Source of the DNA: an uncultured Alphaproteobacteria bacterium
Lineage (GTDB): Bacteria > Pseudomonadota > Alphaproteobacteria > Rhodobacterales > Rhodobacteraceae
Length of the DNA stretch: 64,000 nucleotides
Reading direction: 5' to 3'
NCBI GenBank assembly: GCA_902524655.1
Contig: CABZEG010000001.1
Coordinates: 1-64,000, forward strand
A model generated the notes under the pieces. The model did not search any database, was not told where the DNA came from, and saw nothing but the letters and a program-made list of their open reading frames with translations. Of this stretch, positions 35,670-42,947 are shown in pieces. The translations under genes were made by a program, and so were the position numbers. Position 1 is the stretch's first letter. Each line of letters starts with the position of its first letter.

Positions 35670-36023
35670 ATGAAAAGATTCGGTTCATATATACGAGACT
35701 GTCGAGAGGCACTCAATAAAGAAAGTAAAGGTTACAGTGTACGGAAAGTTGCTGAGAAGATTGGGGTGGAGCCCGCATTCCTTAGCAAGGTTGAGAGAGA
35801 CATAGTCCCTCCCCCTTCAGAGAAGAAGATTGTAGCTCTGGCAAAGGTGCTTGATGAGGACCCAGATATCCTACTTGCGATGGCCGGCAAAGTGTCCACA
35901 GACCTATTAAAGATAATACAAAAGCGCCCTGTTATCTTTGCTGATTTAATTCGCAGACTAAAGAAAGAGCCGGACCATGCTGTTTTAAAAATAGTAAGAG
36001 AAGTAACAGACGGAGAATGGTAA
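35670..36023 (+). CDS. XRE-family helix-turn-helix regulator
   Basis: 117 residues. HTH over residues about 4-60 (YSVRKVAEKIGVEPAFLSKVERD, then KIVALAKVLDEDPDILL). A helical C-terminal part (LLKIIQKRPVIFADLIRRLKK) may dimerise. It heads a compact gene set: the next three genes follow at 12-, 14- and 3-base gaps. It probably represses its own cassette through the palindrome overlapping its promoter. Confidence 0.85.
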   Translation: MKRFGSYIRDCREALNKESKGYSVRKVAEKIGVEPAFLSKVERDIVPPPSEKKIVALAKVLDEDPDILLAMAGKVSTDLLKIIQKRPVIFADLIRRLKKEPDHAVLKIVREVTDGEW

Positions 36024-36035
36024 AGGAGACCTAAC

Positions 36036-37109
36036 ATGATAAACTTAAGACACAATCAACTTGAAATTCGCTTTCCTGAAATTCACAAAAGGGCTGGAGT
36101 TAAAATTGATTTTAAAAGAACCTTGAGGGTACCTGATGACTCAGAAACTCACTACTTGCCGCCAAACTTAGGAAGATTTCCTCTTCGCCATATTGAAGAC
36201 TTTGACTTAAAAAATAAGAGTCATTTGAAAAAGCGTGGAGGAGTGATAATGCCAATGTTTCAGGCTGACGCACTTTGGTTAAACTTCACTCCTCTTTATG
36301 AAGGTTATGACGAAGAGTACCCAATAGCTATTAAGATAGGCACAGGTAAAATCTGTGCAATATCTGGCGATAAATGGAATTCGAGTCTAAATAGGGACCC
36401 TCAGGATTACATTGTCGTGCCAAGCCAACCATGGTTAGATGGCTATAATGCTGACAAAAACGGAACTGTAAGGCAATTCGTTGCTGCTCCCCTTGGGAAG
36501 GGCTACACAGTAGAAGAACAGTTGACAGGGTCTGCTACCGTTGGAGGTATACAGATTCAAGCTTTTCCAATGAAATTAAAAAAATATAAAGAATTAATGA
36601 AAGCACGTTCCTACCAAGTTGAGGTGCAGGCATGCTACTCAGCAGAACCATTACTAGAAAGCAGAGAGTCATTTGATATGGGTTTAGCCCCCGGAGGCTC
36701 GATTAAACAGGATATCTACGAAGATGAGCATGACCTAGAAGACTGGGACTTACGAAATACTCACAGGTGTTTTGTAACCTTAGCAAATGCTACACAGTGG
36801 ATGGACTTAACGTGCGAGGCTCCTCCCCTTTCGCCGAATACCGAGTATCAATATAAACAGGAAGGACTTACCTGGTTTGATTATTATGATAAAGATAGAG
36901 AAGCAATTGATACAGCTGTAAAGCTAGGAAAAGTTAAATCTCCGAAAAAGTTAGGAGCCGCAGAGGAAGACCCGATTTGGGATGAGGAGCTAGAATTTTC
37001 AACTAATGACCCTATGAAAAAGTATCTCAAACTTCAAAAAATAATCAAGAAAAGGAACGAAAATAAATTGATGGAAGAGTTCGGCAGGGACAAGAAAAAA
37101 TGGTGGTAA
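36036..37109 (+). CDS. conserved uncharacterised protein with PQDYIVVPSQPWLDG motif
   Basis: 357 residues, cytoplasmic, no membrane segment. The body carries a strongly patterned stretch: LPPNLGRFPLRHIED, GGVIMPMFQADALWLNF, AIKIGTGKICAISG, PQDYIVVPSQPWLDG, RQFVAAPLGKGYTVEEQLTG and GGIQIQAFPM. I recall proteins of this pattern annotated as hypothetical in many bacteria, but know no function. The C-terminal 80 residues are charged and helical. It lies between an XRE regulator and a zinc-finger protein in a tight cassette. Confidence 0.7.
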   Translation: MINLRHNQLEIRFPEIHKRAGVKIDFKRTLRVPDDSETHYLPPNLGRFPLRHIEDFDLKNKSHLKKRGGVIMPMFQADALWLNFTPLYEGYDEEYPIAIKIGTGKICAISGDKWNSSLNRDPQDYIVVPSQPWLDGYNADKNGTVRQFVAAPLGKGYTVEEQLTGSATVGGIQIQAFPMKLKKYKELMKARSYQVEVQACYSAEPLLESRESFDMGLAPGGSIKQDIYEDEHDLEDWDLRNTHRCFVTLANATQWMDLTCEAPPLSPNTEYQYKQEGLTWFDYYDKDREAIDTAVKLGKVKSPKKLGAAEEDPIWDEELEFSTNDPMKKYLKLQKIIKKRNENKLMEEFGRDKKKWW

Positions 37110-37123
37110 TAAGGAGCAAAGAC

Positions 37124-37408
37124 ATGATTACACTGAAAACGACACTAGGTGTTGAAACTCTCAGAAATGCCCCAACCGTTTCTGAACTGAAGTTAAGCCG
37201 AATAGAACAATTTAAGTTAGCTAATGAAGGTAAACTTGAGAATTACAGAGAGAGATGCTGCTTCTGTAAAGTAGAGATGACAAACATTTATAAAACTCAT
37301 AATCCCTACCCTCTTAACAAAAATGAAGACGCGACCTGTTGCAAGGACTGCTGTGATACTTTGGTGGGGCCTGCTCGGATGATGATGATTTTAAAAAAGG
37401 AGATTTAA
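37124..37408 (+). CDS. small zinc-finger-like protein, unknown function
   Basis: 94 residues. Cys-rich centre: CCFC ... CCKDCC, separated by about 25 residues, fits a four-Cys zinc site. The rest is charged and helical. ATG 37124 has AAGGAG eight bases upstream; the ORF-track start at 37100 is inside the previous gene. Third gene of the XRE cassette; perhaps a partner of the 357-residue protein. Confidence 0.65.
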   Translation: MITLKTTLGVETLRNAPTVSELKLSRIEQFKLANEGKLENYRERCCFCKVEMTNIYKTHNPYPLNKNEDATCCKDCCDTLVGPARMMMILKKEI

Positions 37409-37411
37409 AAA

Positions 37412-37807
37412 ATGGAATTAGACTTACAGAATGAGACTCCGGAAAAGGAGAAAAAACCTAATTACATACACGCTGCTCTAGGAGCCATTGGGTTTATTTT
37501 TTTCCTGTGGGGCTTCTTCGAAGGAGATGGAAATTTAATAATGCGACTAATTACTGGAATTATAACCTTTGGTGGAGGCCTGATAATCACATATACAGTT
37601 CTTTACGTCGGACTGGGATGTTTATCTATTTTTTTTAACTCTGTTTATCGAGCTCAAAACTCGTTCTTAGGAGGATTAAAAGGTGCTATAGGAATATTTC
37701 TTCTTCTTGGTTTTTTCGATATGGCACTTCTTGGAGGAACGTTTATTTATCAACCAGTCATGATTTTTCTTTTTACAGGTAGTTTTGAAAACACTTTTTG
37801 GAATTGA
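37412..37807 (+). CDS. small membrane protein, unknown function
   Basis: 131 residues. A charged N-terminus (ELDLQNETPEKEKKPN) and three membrane segments (about 20-38, 46-72, 88-118). No family recognised. It begins three bases after the zinc-finger gene and ends the XRE cassette. A regulator, a soluble protein and a membrane protein in one tight unit is a layout seen in phage-defence and toxin systems, but this is only a resemblance. Confidence 0.6.
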   Translation: MELDLQNETPEKEKKPNYIHAALGAIGFIFFLWGFFEGDGNLIMRLITGIITFGGGLIITYTVLYVGLGCLSIFFNSVYRAQNSFLGGLKGAIGIFLLLGFFDMALLGGTFIYQPVMIFLFTGSFENTFWN

Positions 37808-37879
37808 CGAATAACGTAGGTTGTACTTGAGGTAGGTACTAATTTTGCCAAAGGGTGATTATTTTAGGCTTAGAGTTAA

Positions 37880-38533
37880 ATGACTATTAAGAACACATTA
37901 TTGAAGATAAATTTCGGTTTGGTCTTTATTCTGGGATTTTATTCAAATGCTTTTTCTAACTCTCTAGGTTGTGAAAAATCAAATTACTGGTATGCATTCA
38001 ATCACCCTAAACTTGAAGCAGCAAATTATAATGACCTCGTTCCGAACAAAGATAGCTCTACTATCAAGTTAAAAGGCTACGTTTACTATATAAATTTAAA
38101 CCAGTACATATTTGATGAGTGCAACATTCCAATTGTAGAGCCCATATTTTTCAATGAAAAGTATCGGTATATTATACTTTCAGATTCTTGGAGGCAGGGC
38201 CTGAACGTCAGAGAAAAAATAAAGGAATGCATTGATGTACCAGTTCAATTTATGTCACGGATTATGGTAACTGTGAAAATTTATCCAAAAAAAATTTCAG
38301 ATTTAAAAATTAAAGCTGAGAATGATAGGAATACAAAACTAGATACAAACGAGAACTTATTTCCACATCCTAAAAATATAAAGGTTTGTGAGGCAGAGAT
38401 AGAAGTTGCAGCTCTAATTAAACCTGAACTAGACATACCTCGATATATTCCAGAGGGGGCTCCACGTGAAGACTTTGTGCTTGCCCCAACTTTAAGAGTG
38501 ACATCGATTGGGTCAATCAAGAAAATAGACTAG
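37880..38533 (+). CDS. secreted protein, unknown function
   Basis: 217 residues. Signal peptide NTLLKINFGLVFILGFYSNAFS, then a mature part with Cys in LGCEKSN, DECNIP, KECIDV and KVCEAE (four Cys, possibly two disulfides) and Pro-rich ends. Unknown family; predicted periplasmic. Separated from the cassette by 72 bases. Confidence 0.6.
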   Translation: MTIKNTLLKINFGLVFILGFYSNAFSNSLGCEKSNYWYAFNHPKLEAANYNDLVPNKDSSTIKLKGYVYYINLNQYIFDECNIPIVEPIFFNEKYRYIILSDSWRQGLNVREKIKECIDVPVQFMSRIMVTVKIYPKKISDLKIKAENDRNTKLDTNENLFPHPKNIKVCEAEIEVAALIKPELDIPRYIPEGAPREDFVLAPTLRVTSIGSIKKID

Positions 38534-38590
38534 TGTAATGTTATGAAATGTCGCATTTGATAATCTGGAAACTTCTGCTACTTTATCATC

Positions 38591-38779
38591 ATGTGTATAA
38601 TGAATAGTTTAATGTTTCTTGGCATATTAGGATATCTTGGCTTCAAAGGAGCCAGGTGGGTTGTTAAGACTGTTTACCAAAACAGAACAGCAATCTCTAA
38701 CAATATCTACCAAGCCTACAATCTACCTGAGACGTTGTATCAGCGTGTAAGAGTAGACGGAAAAAGAGACTATAGATAA
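38591..38779 (+). CDS. very small membrane protein, unknown
   Basis: 62 residues: MNSLMFLGILGYLGFKGARWVVK is a short hydrophobic or amphipathic N-terminal helix, followed by a basic, polar tail. Could be real or chance; the codon pattern fits its neighbours but there is no clear ribosome site. Confidence 0.4.
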   Translation: MCIMNSLMFLGILGYLGFKGARWVVKTVYQNRTAISNNIYQAYNLPETLYQRVRVDGKRDYR

Positions 38780-38793
38780 AATTTAGACCTAAG

Positions 38794-39078
38794 TTAAGTT
38801 TTAGAACCCTGACTAGGTGGTTTTAAGACCTCGTCGATAACTAAGTGTCTAAGCTCCTGCATATCAGGATTGTCACTTAGTTTTTTCAAGGCTCGTGCCT
38901 CAATCTGACGGACACGCTCATAAGAGATGCCAAAAATCTTTGCGATTTGATGAAGTGTCCAAGTCTCTTGATTTGGCATATCAATTCCAAAACGCATCTT
39001 TAAAATCAACAGTTCACGTTCTGTCATTTTGTCTAACTGACTCAAATTATTAACAGCCTTTGTAATTCTTATTAACAC
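38794..39078 (-). CDS. stand-alone sigma-70 region 4 protein
   Basis: 94 residues. MTERELLILKMRFGIDM ... TLHQIAKIFGISYERVRQIEARALKKL is region 4 of an RpoD-type sigma factor (the -35-binding helix-turn-helix). Regions 1 to 3 are absent and no matching sequence lies upstream, so it is a separate short protein, not a frameshifted sigma gene. It could compete with the host sigma for RNA polymerase or act on its own promoters. GTG 39078 keeps the helix before the motif; ATG 39027 is possible. It overlaps or closely follows the Sel1 gene. Confidence 0.75.
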   Translation of the reverse strand: MLIRITKAVNNLSQLDKMTERELLILKMRFGIDMPNQETWTLHQIAKIFGISYERVRQIEARALKKLSDNPDMQELRHLVIDEVLKPPSQGSKT

Positions 39079-39649
39079 ATTCTCTTGCTAAATCTTGTGC
39101 CTTCTCTATTTGGGATGGGGTCATTTTTTTTGCCACTAAATCTCTGTTATTTGATGCGTCTTCAAAACCATTTGCAGCAGCTATATTTAACCACATGTGA
39201 GCATAGACCAAGTCCTGTAATACACCTAGCCCTTCTTTATACAAAAGTCCTAGATTGTTCTGCGCTTTTGAATATCCCCCTTCAGCAGCAATTTTAAACC
39301 ATTGAACTGCTTCTTTATAGTCTTGGATAGTACCTTGCCCTTCTTTGAGCATAACTGCTAGATTAAACTGTGCATGTATATATCCCTGTTTAGCAGCAAG
39401 CGTGTGCCACTTAACTGCTTCTTTATAGTCTTGAATAGTTCCTTGCCCATTATAAAACATTTGCGCCAAATTATACTGTGCTACTGCGCCTCCTTTCTCG
39501 GCTAATCTTTTAAACCCCTCGAAAGCAATGGCGTAGTCACCTTTTTTATATGCATTAAAAGATTTTTGGAAGTCATCACCCCAACTCAAACTAACACTCA
39601 ATGATAAAAATAAAATGGTACCTGGTATATGTTTCACAAGAAGATTCAT
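39050..39649 (-). CDS. secreted Sel1-repeat protein
   Basis: 199 residues with signal peptide (TILFLSLSVSLSWG). Four or so Sel1-like repeats, for example AVKWHTLAAKQGYIHAQFNLAVM, GQGTIQDYKEAVQWFKIAAEGG and AHMWLNIAAANG. Such repeat proteins bind partners in the periplasm. It is the first gene of a two-gene minus-strand unit with the sigma region-4 protein. Confidence 0.85.
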   Translation of the reverse strand: MNLLVKHIPGTILFLSLSVSLSWGDDFQKSFNAYKKGDYAIAFEGFKRLAEKGGAVAQYNLAQMFYNGQGTIQDYKEAVKWHTLAAKQGYIHAQFNLAVMLKEGQGTIQDYKEAVQWFKIAAEGGYSKAQNNLGLLYKEGLGVLQDLVYAHMWLNIAAANGFEDASNNRDLVAKKMTPSQIEKAQDLARECVNKNYKGC

Positions 39650-39737
39650 CTCAAAAGTATCTCCTACAGTTTAAGATTTTGCAACATAGAGGTGTTTAAG
39701 GTATTTTAGAGACAATTTATTATTGAGGAGATAGAAA

Positions 39738-40070
39738 ATGGTTGAGTTTAGAACAGCTATGGTGAACTTTGATAATGAAAAAAATTTAAAAACTTATGTA
39801 AAGAAATACATAGAAGACTTACCAAATATTAATCCCTACCTCACAGAAATAATTGTAAATAGAACAAGCCCAACATCAGTTCAAATGATAGTAACTGCTG
39901 ATACTGATGAGCTAGTAAGTTTGAAAACTAAAGAAATGGAAAAATGGAGGGAAGAAAATAAGTTTGAGGGTGTGATTGATACAATGCTTCTTCAGGGTGA
40001 TGTGTTGTTTAATTACAAAAACTACGAAGACCATAAATCCAAATATAAAAGTAATGAACTGGAGAATTAA
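39738..40070 (+). CDS. small cytoplasmic protein, unknown function
   Basis: 110 residues, acidic and basic mix, no membrane segment or known motif; pattern suggests an alpha/beta fold (TEIIVNRTSPTSVQMIVTADTDELV). GAGGAGA ribosome site before the ATG supports a real gene. Divergent from the Sel1 gene. Confidence 0.55.
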   Translation: MVEFRTAMVNFDNEKNLKTYVKKYIEDLPNINPYLTEIIVNRTSPTSVQMIVTADTDELVSLKTKEMEKWREENKFEGVIDTMLLQGDVLFNYKNYEDHKSKYKSNELEN

Positions 40071-40165
40071 CAACCAACTCCTAGCAACAAGGCCAATTCT
40101 ATTTCTTGGGTTAATTTCTCTCGAGTTCGTTTTAATTGTAAGCTGCTCAAATTAAAAAACGATAA

Positions 40166-40939
40166 ATGCAACAAAACAAAACACCAACTCAAAAACGTGA
40201 ACCTAAGAGGCATAACTATGCTGGCTTTTGGATTCGGTTCGGTGCTTTTGCCGTTGATGTGATTATATTATCTCCATTTCTTTTAATACATCAGATATCT
40301 ATTAACTTTCAGTTGAGCAACCCTTCATTTGTAAACAAAACGGTGACCTTAAGCTGTTGGATTATTTTCTGGCTTTATTTTGCACTTTTAGAAAGTTCTA
40401 AAATGCAGGGAACTGTAGGTAAATGGGTTTTTGGACTAAAAGTGATTCATCAAACCGGTAGAAGAGTCAGTGAGTTGAGAGCGACAGGGAGATATTTTTC
40501 CAAAATCTTATCTACACTATCTCTATATGTCGGTTTTTTTATGATTGGATGGACAAAAAGGAAACAGGGTTTGCATGACTTTGTAGTGCAAAGCTATGTT
40601 GTTAGAGTAGAAAAAAGTAAGATTACAATCGCTCTACAAATTATCTGGGAGTTTATATTGACTAAAATTAATAACGAAGAAAGTTCAATCGGTAGAAATC
40701 TCAAACTTTTAAGAGAATTTATATTGAGTAAAACCTTAGATAATAAGGGCAGAATAAACTTAATTGGCTATGGTGCTATATGCTCCTTAATATTAGTAAG
40801 CCTGACAATTTTTTTCTATTTAAACTCAGGTTATAAGTCTTATGCAGAGTGTATTTTGGACAAGATGCCCGGTACTAACGATAGAGCGGCGGCTTTAATC
40901 ATTCGCGATGCATGCCGAAAGGCAACATCTAAGAAATAG
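40166..40939 (+). CDS. RDD-family membrane protein
   Basis: 257 residues. The RDD domain (residues about 17-148) has YAGFWIRFGAFAVDVIILSP and KWVFGLKVIH, the usual Arg and Asp positions, and several membrane segments. An unusual C-terminal part has a repeated LREFILSK-type segment and one more membrane segment (YGAICSLILVSLTIFFYLN) before a short tail with Cys. Function of the family is broad (some are Na+/H+ exchangers). Confidence 0.75.
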   Translation: MQQNKTPTQKREPKRHNYAGFWIRFGAFAVDVIILSPFLLIHQISINFQLSNPSFVNKTVTLSCWIIFWLYFALLESSKMQGTVGKWVFGLKVIHQTGRRVSELRATGRYFSKILSTLSLYVGFFMIGWTKRKQGLHDFVVQSYVVRVEKSKITIALQIIWEFILTKINNEESSIGRNLKLLREFILSKTLDNKGRINLIGYGAICSLILVSLTIFFYLNSGYKSYAECILDKMPGTNDRAAALIIRDACRKATSKK

Positions 40940-41408
40940 AAGGGTTATTTGAGTTATAAGACAAAACCTTCAACTTTTCTAACATTTCTGAGGTTGGAGA
41001 AAACCTCGTAGACTGCCCTCTACCCCTCTCTTTAGAGTAACCTCCTTTCGTCTCCTCTTCAATATAGGAGAGAGCGAGGAGACCCTCATAGACTGCCCTT
41101 ACCTGTCTGTATGTTAATCGTGGTCCCTCTTCTTCAGTCTTCTTGGAGTAATATCCACTCCTCAGCTGCACCATCAACTCATGGTTAGGAACTTTACGAA
41201 TATGTTTGTCTATCTCTACTAAGAACCAGGAGATGGCGTGATTAAAGTTCCGTAACGCTTCCTCTGTGCGTTGGTTCTTTCTGTAAAACTTGGGGGCAAC
41301 GGAAGTGGAACTCGAAGAACTCTTCTCGGTTGCAACTTTAAGTTCCCACTCTCTTATCTCTTCTGATAACGCATTGACCAACCCTTCGAGTCTTTCTTGG
41401 GTTATCAT
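40929..41408 (-). CDS. putative winged-helix protein, possible replication initiator
   Basis: 159 residues. N-terminal helical part with a Ser-rich linker (SSSSST), and a C-terminal part RLTYRQVRAVYEGLLALSYIEEE ... TRFSPTSEMLEKL that looks like a winged helix (helix, turn, helix, beta wing with TRF). Similar patterns occur in plasmid replication initiators and phage regulators, but I cannot assign a family. GGGAG lies ten bases before the ATG. The palindrome-rich region right upstream could be its target. Confidence 0.5.
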   Translation of the reverse strand: MITQERLEGLVNALSEEIREWELKVATEKSSSSSTSVAPKFYRKNQRTEEALRNFNHAISWFLVEIDKHIRKVPNHELMVQLRSGYYSKKTEEEGPRLTYRQVRAVYEGLLALSYIEEETKGGYSKERGRGQSTRFSPTSEMLEKLKVLSYNSNNPSIS

Positions 41409-41434
41409 CGTATGACACTCCCTGTCTCTATAAT

Positions 41435-41587
41435 GTAATACATTATGTATACATTATAGTAATACCTTAAGTCTTCTTCTTCTCCTTTATTAAAGAAAGA
41501 AAACCTTAAGGTTAACCTTAATGTACTTTAAGTATTAACTTAAGAAGAAGGAGTTAAAGTATACTTTAAGTAATACATTATGTATAC
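41435..41587. other. palindrome-rich AT region, candidate origin or operator
   Basis: Two identical 18-base repeats GTAATACATTATGTATAC (41435-41452 and 41570-41587), each centred on the palindrome ATACATTATGTAT. Between them lie many CTTAAG- and TTAACC-type palindromes (CCTTAAGGTTAACCTTAA) and polypyrimidine/polypurine tracts. It lies between the divergent winged-helix gene and a secreted-protein gene. The layout could be an iteron-type origin or a double operator. Confidence 0.55.
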
Positions 41588-41682
41588 TAGTAACGAAGAT
41601 TAATTTTTATGTCGTGTTATTTATAACGAGCATTATTATTTTAATTTTGAAAGAGCTATACCATATTCTAAAGGGCTTAAAG

Positions 41683-42225
41683 ATGAAGATTATTACTAAA
41701 TTGTCGACAATTCTTTTGTTTCTATTTTTCTCAGGCTTTTTATATGCACAAAGCGATGACATTATTGGGAAAGATGACGCCAAGGCTATGTTTGCCTTGG
41801 GGCTAGAAGAATGGAAACAGAACCTTTTAACAGGTAAAGCAGCTGGTGCATTTGATTACGATACCGACAACAATTTAGAGTGGACATTAATCTCCTATCC
41901 TCCAGTTGGTAAAATTGTGGTCACTCCTTCTTATTCTGAGAATAACTTGTCAAGACCATGGAAAGTTTCATTGTCAATTGTATATTACCCCCAATACTCT
42001 GGCGTATTTATGAGATTGAGTGATAAAGAGCATCGCGATTTAATTGCAAAAGCTCAAAGACAGTTGAGACCAGAACTCACTCTCATGACAAAAGTTACTA
42101 TATCTAAAAAAGACCAACTGTTTATACACGATTTCCAGATTTTTGAAGCAGGTAAATTTCCTTTAATGGATAACAAATCGACCAATGCGAAGGGATGCAT
42201 TGAACCTTGTATAGTAAGAAATTAA
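41683..42225 (+). CDS. secreted protein, unknown function
   Basis: 180 residues. Signal peptide MKIITKLSTILLFLFFSGFLYAQ with likely cut before SDD. The mature part is mixed alpha/beta (WTLISYPPVGKIVVTPSY, WKVSLSIVYYPQ) with two Cys near the end (KGCIEPC). ATG 41683 has AAGGG upstream; the ORF-track start at 41614 is upstream of the signal peptide. Unknown family. Confidence 0.6.
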   Translation: MKIITKLSTILLFLFFSGFLYAQSDDIIGKDDAKAMFALGLEEWKQNLLTGKAAGAFDYDTDNNLEWTLISYPPVGKIVVTPSYSENNLSRPWKVSLSIVYYPQYSGVFMRLSDKEHRDLIAKAQRQLRPELTLMTKVTISKKDQLFIHDFQIFEAGKFPLMDNKSTNAKGCIEPCIVRN

Positions 42226-42771
42226 AAACAGTAGAAAAACAAGTTTCTGATACCTCTTTATAAACCCTATCCACTGCTTTTAAATTATTAAAAATGCTAT
42301 AAGCGAAGTGATAAATGAAAGACTAAATTTAAGAGTCACTGAGTCCCCCTCTAAGTCCTCCAGAGTCCTGGTCTATATGAAAACTTTTAACGCCCACCCG
42401 GTGACTCTTAAAACGGCTCTGAGAGGATTTTTGCTCCCTGCCCTAACCTCTATCATAGCCAACTATAGTTAGCGTTTGAGAGTGTTAAGCACAGAAAGTG
42501 GTTAACAACTTGATAACTAAAAATCTGGCAAAGACCAATAATATATATCCCCTAGGAGGGGGGTGGCACATGCATGGGTTTATTAACATGATTTCGTAAT
42601 GGTGAATCTAAGTATCAGATGTGGTTAACACGGCAAAATAATGATGTATTATTTCCAGGTTTCTACCAAAGAAACTGACATGATTTCAGAAAAAGTTATG
42701 CCGTTTGTCTACTATGTGTCTACTGGAAGGATTTGACTATTAAGGTCAGAATCAATAAAGCCTTTGTCTCA
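42226..42771. other. 546-base non-coding right end of the element
   Basis: No convincing gene. It holds a 9-base inverted repeat AAGAGTCAC (42331) / GTGACTCTT (42401) flanking about 61 bases, a CCCCTAGGAGGGG hairpin near 42550, and two integrase arm-type repeats TGTCTACT (42706, 42717) shortly before the tRNA. It is the right attachment arm, and the hairpins may be RNA structure. Confidence 0.55.
42706..42724 (+). promoter_or_regulatory. integrase arm-type site pair, right
   Basis: Two TGTCTACT copies 11 bases apart, in the same orientation and spacing as pairs in the left cluster, about 50 bases inside the tRNA-Lys junction. Confidence 0.75.
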
Positions 42772-42772
42772 A

Positions 42773-42848
42773 TGGTGAGCCCGACAGGGTTCGAACCTGT
42801 GACCCACTGATTAAAAGTCAGTTGCTCTACCAACTGAGCTACGGGCCC
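42773..42848 (-). tRNA. tRNA-Lys (TTT), element attachment site
   Basis: 76 nt including an encoded CCA. On the minus strand it starts GGGCCCG and ends CGGGCTCACCA. D arm GCTC/GAGC, anticodon stem ACTGA-CTTTTAA-TCAGT with anticodon TTT, T arm ACAGG-TTCGAAC-CCTGT are all intact. The 3' part is repeated at 33917-33970, so the element uses it as its target. Confidence 0.97.
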
Positions 42849-42947
42849 ACATTGAAAGTTTTATTATTTACTTACTATTTGGTCAAGTCTTCAATTATAT
42901 TAAATGACGTAGGTACAAAATTACTTTATTTATAGTTATAGAAAATA

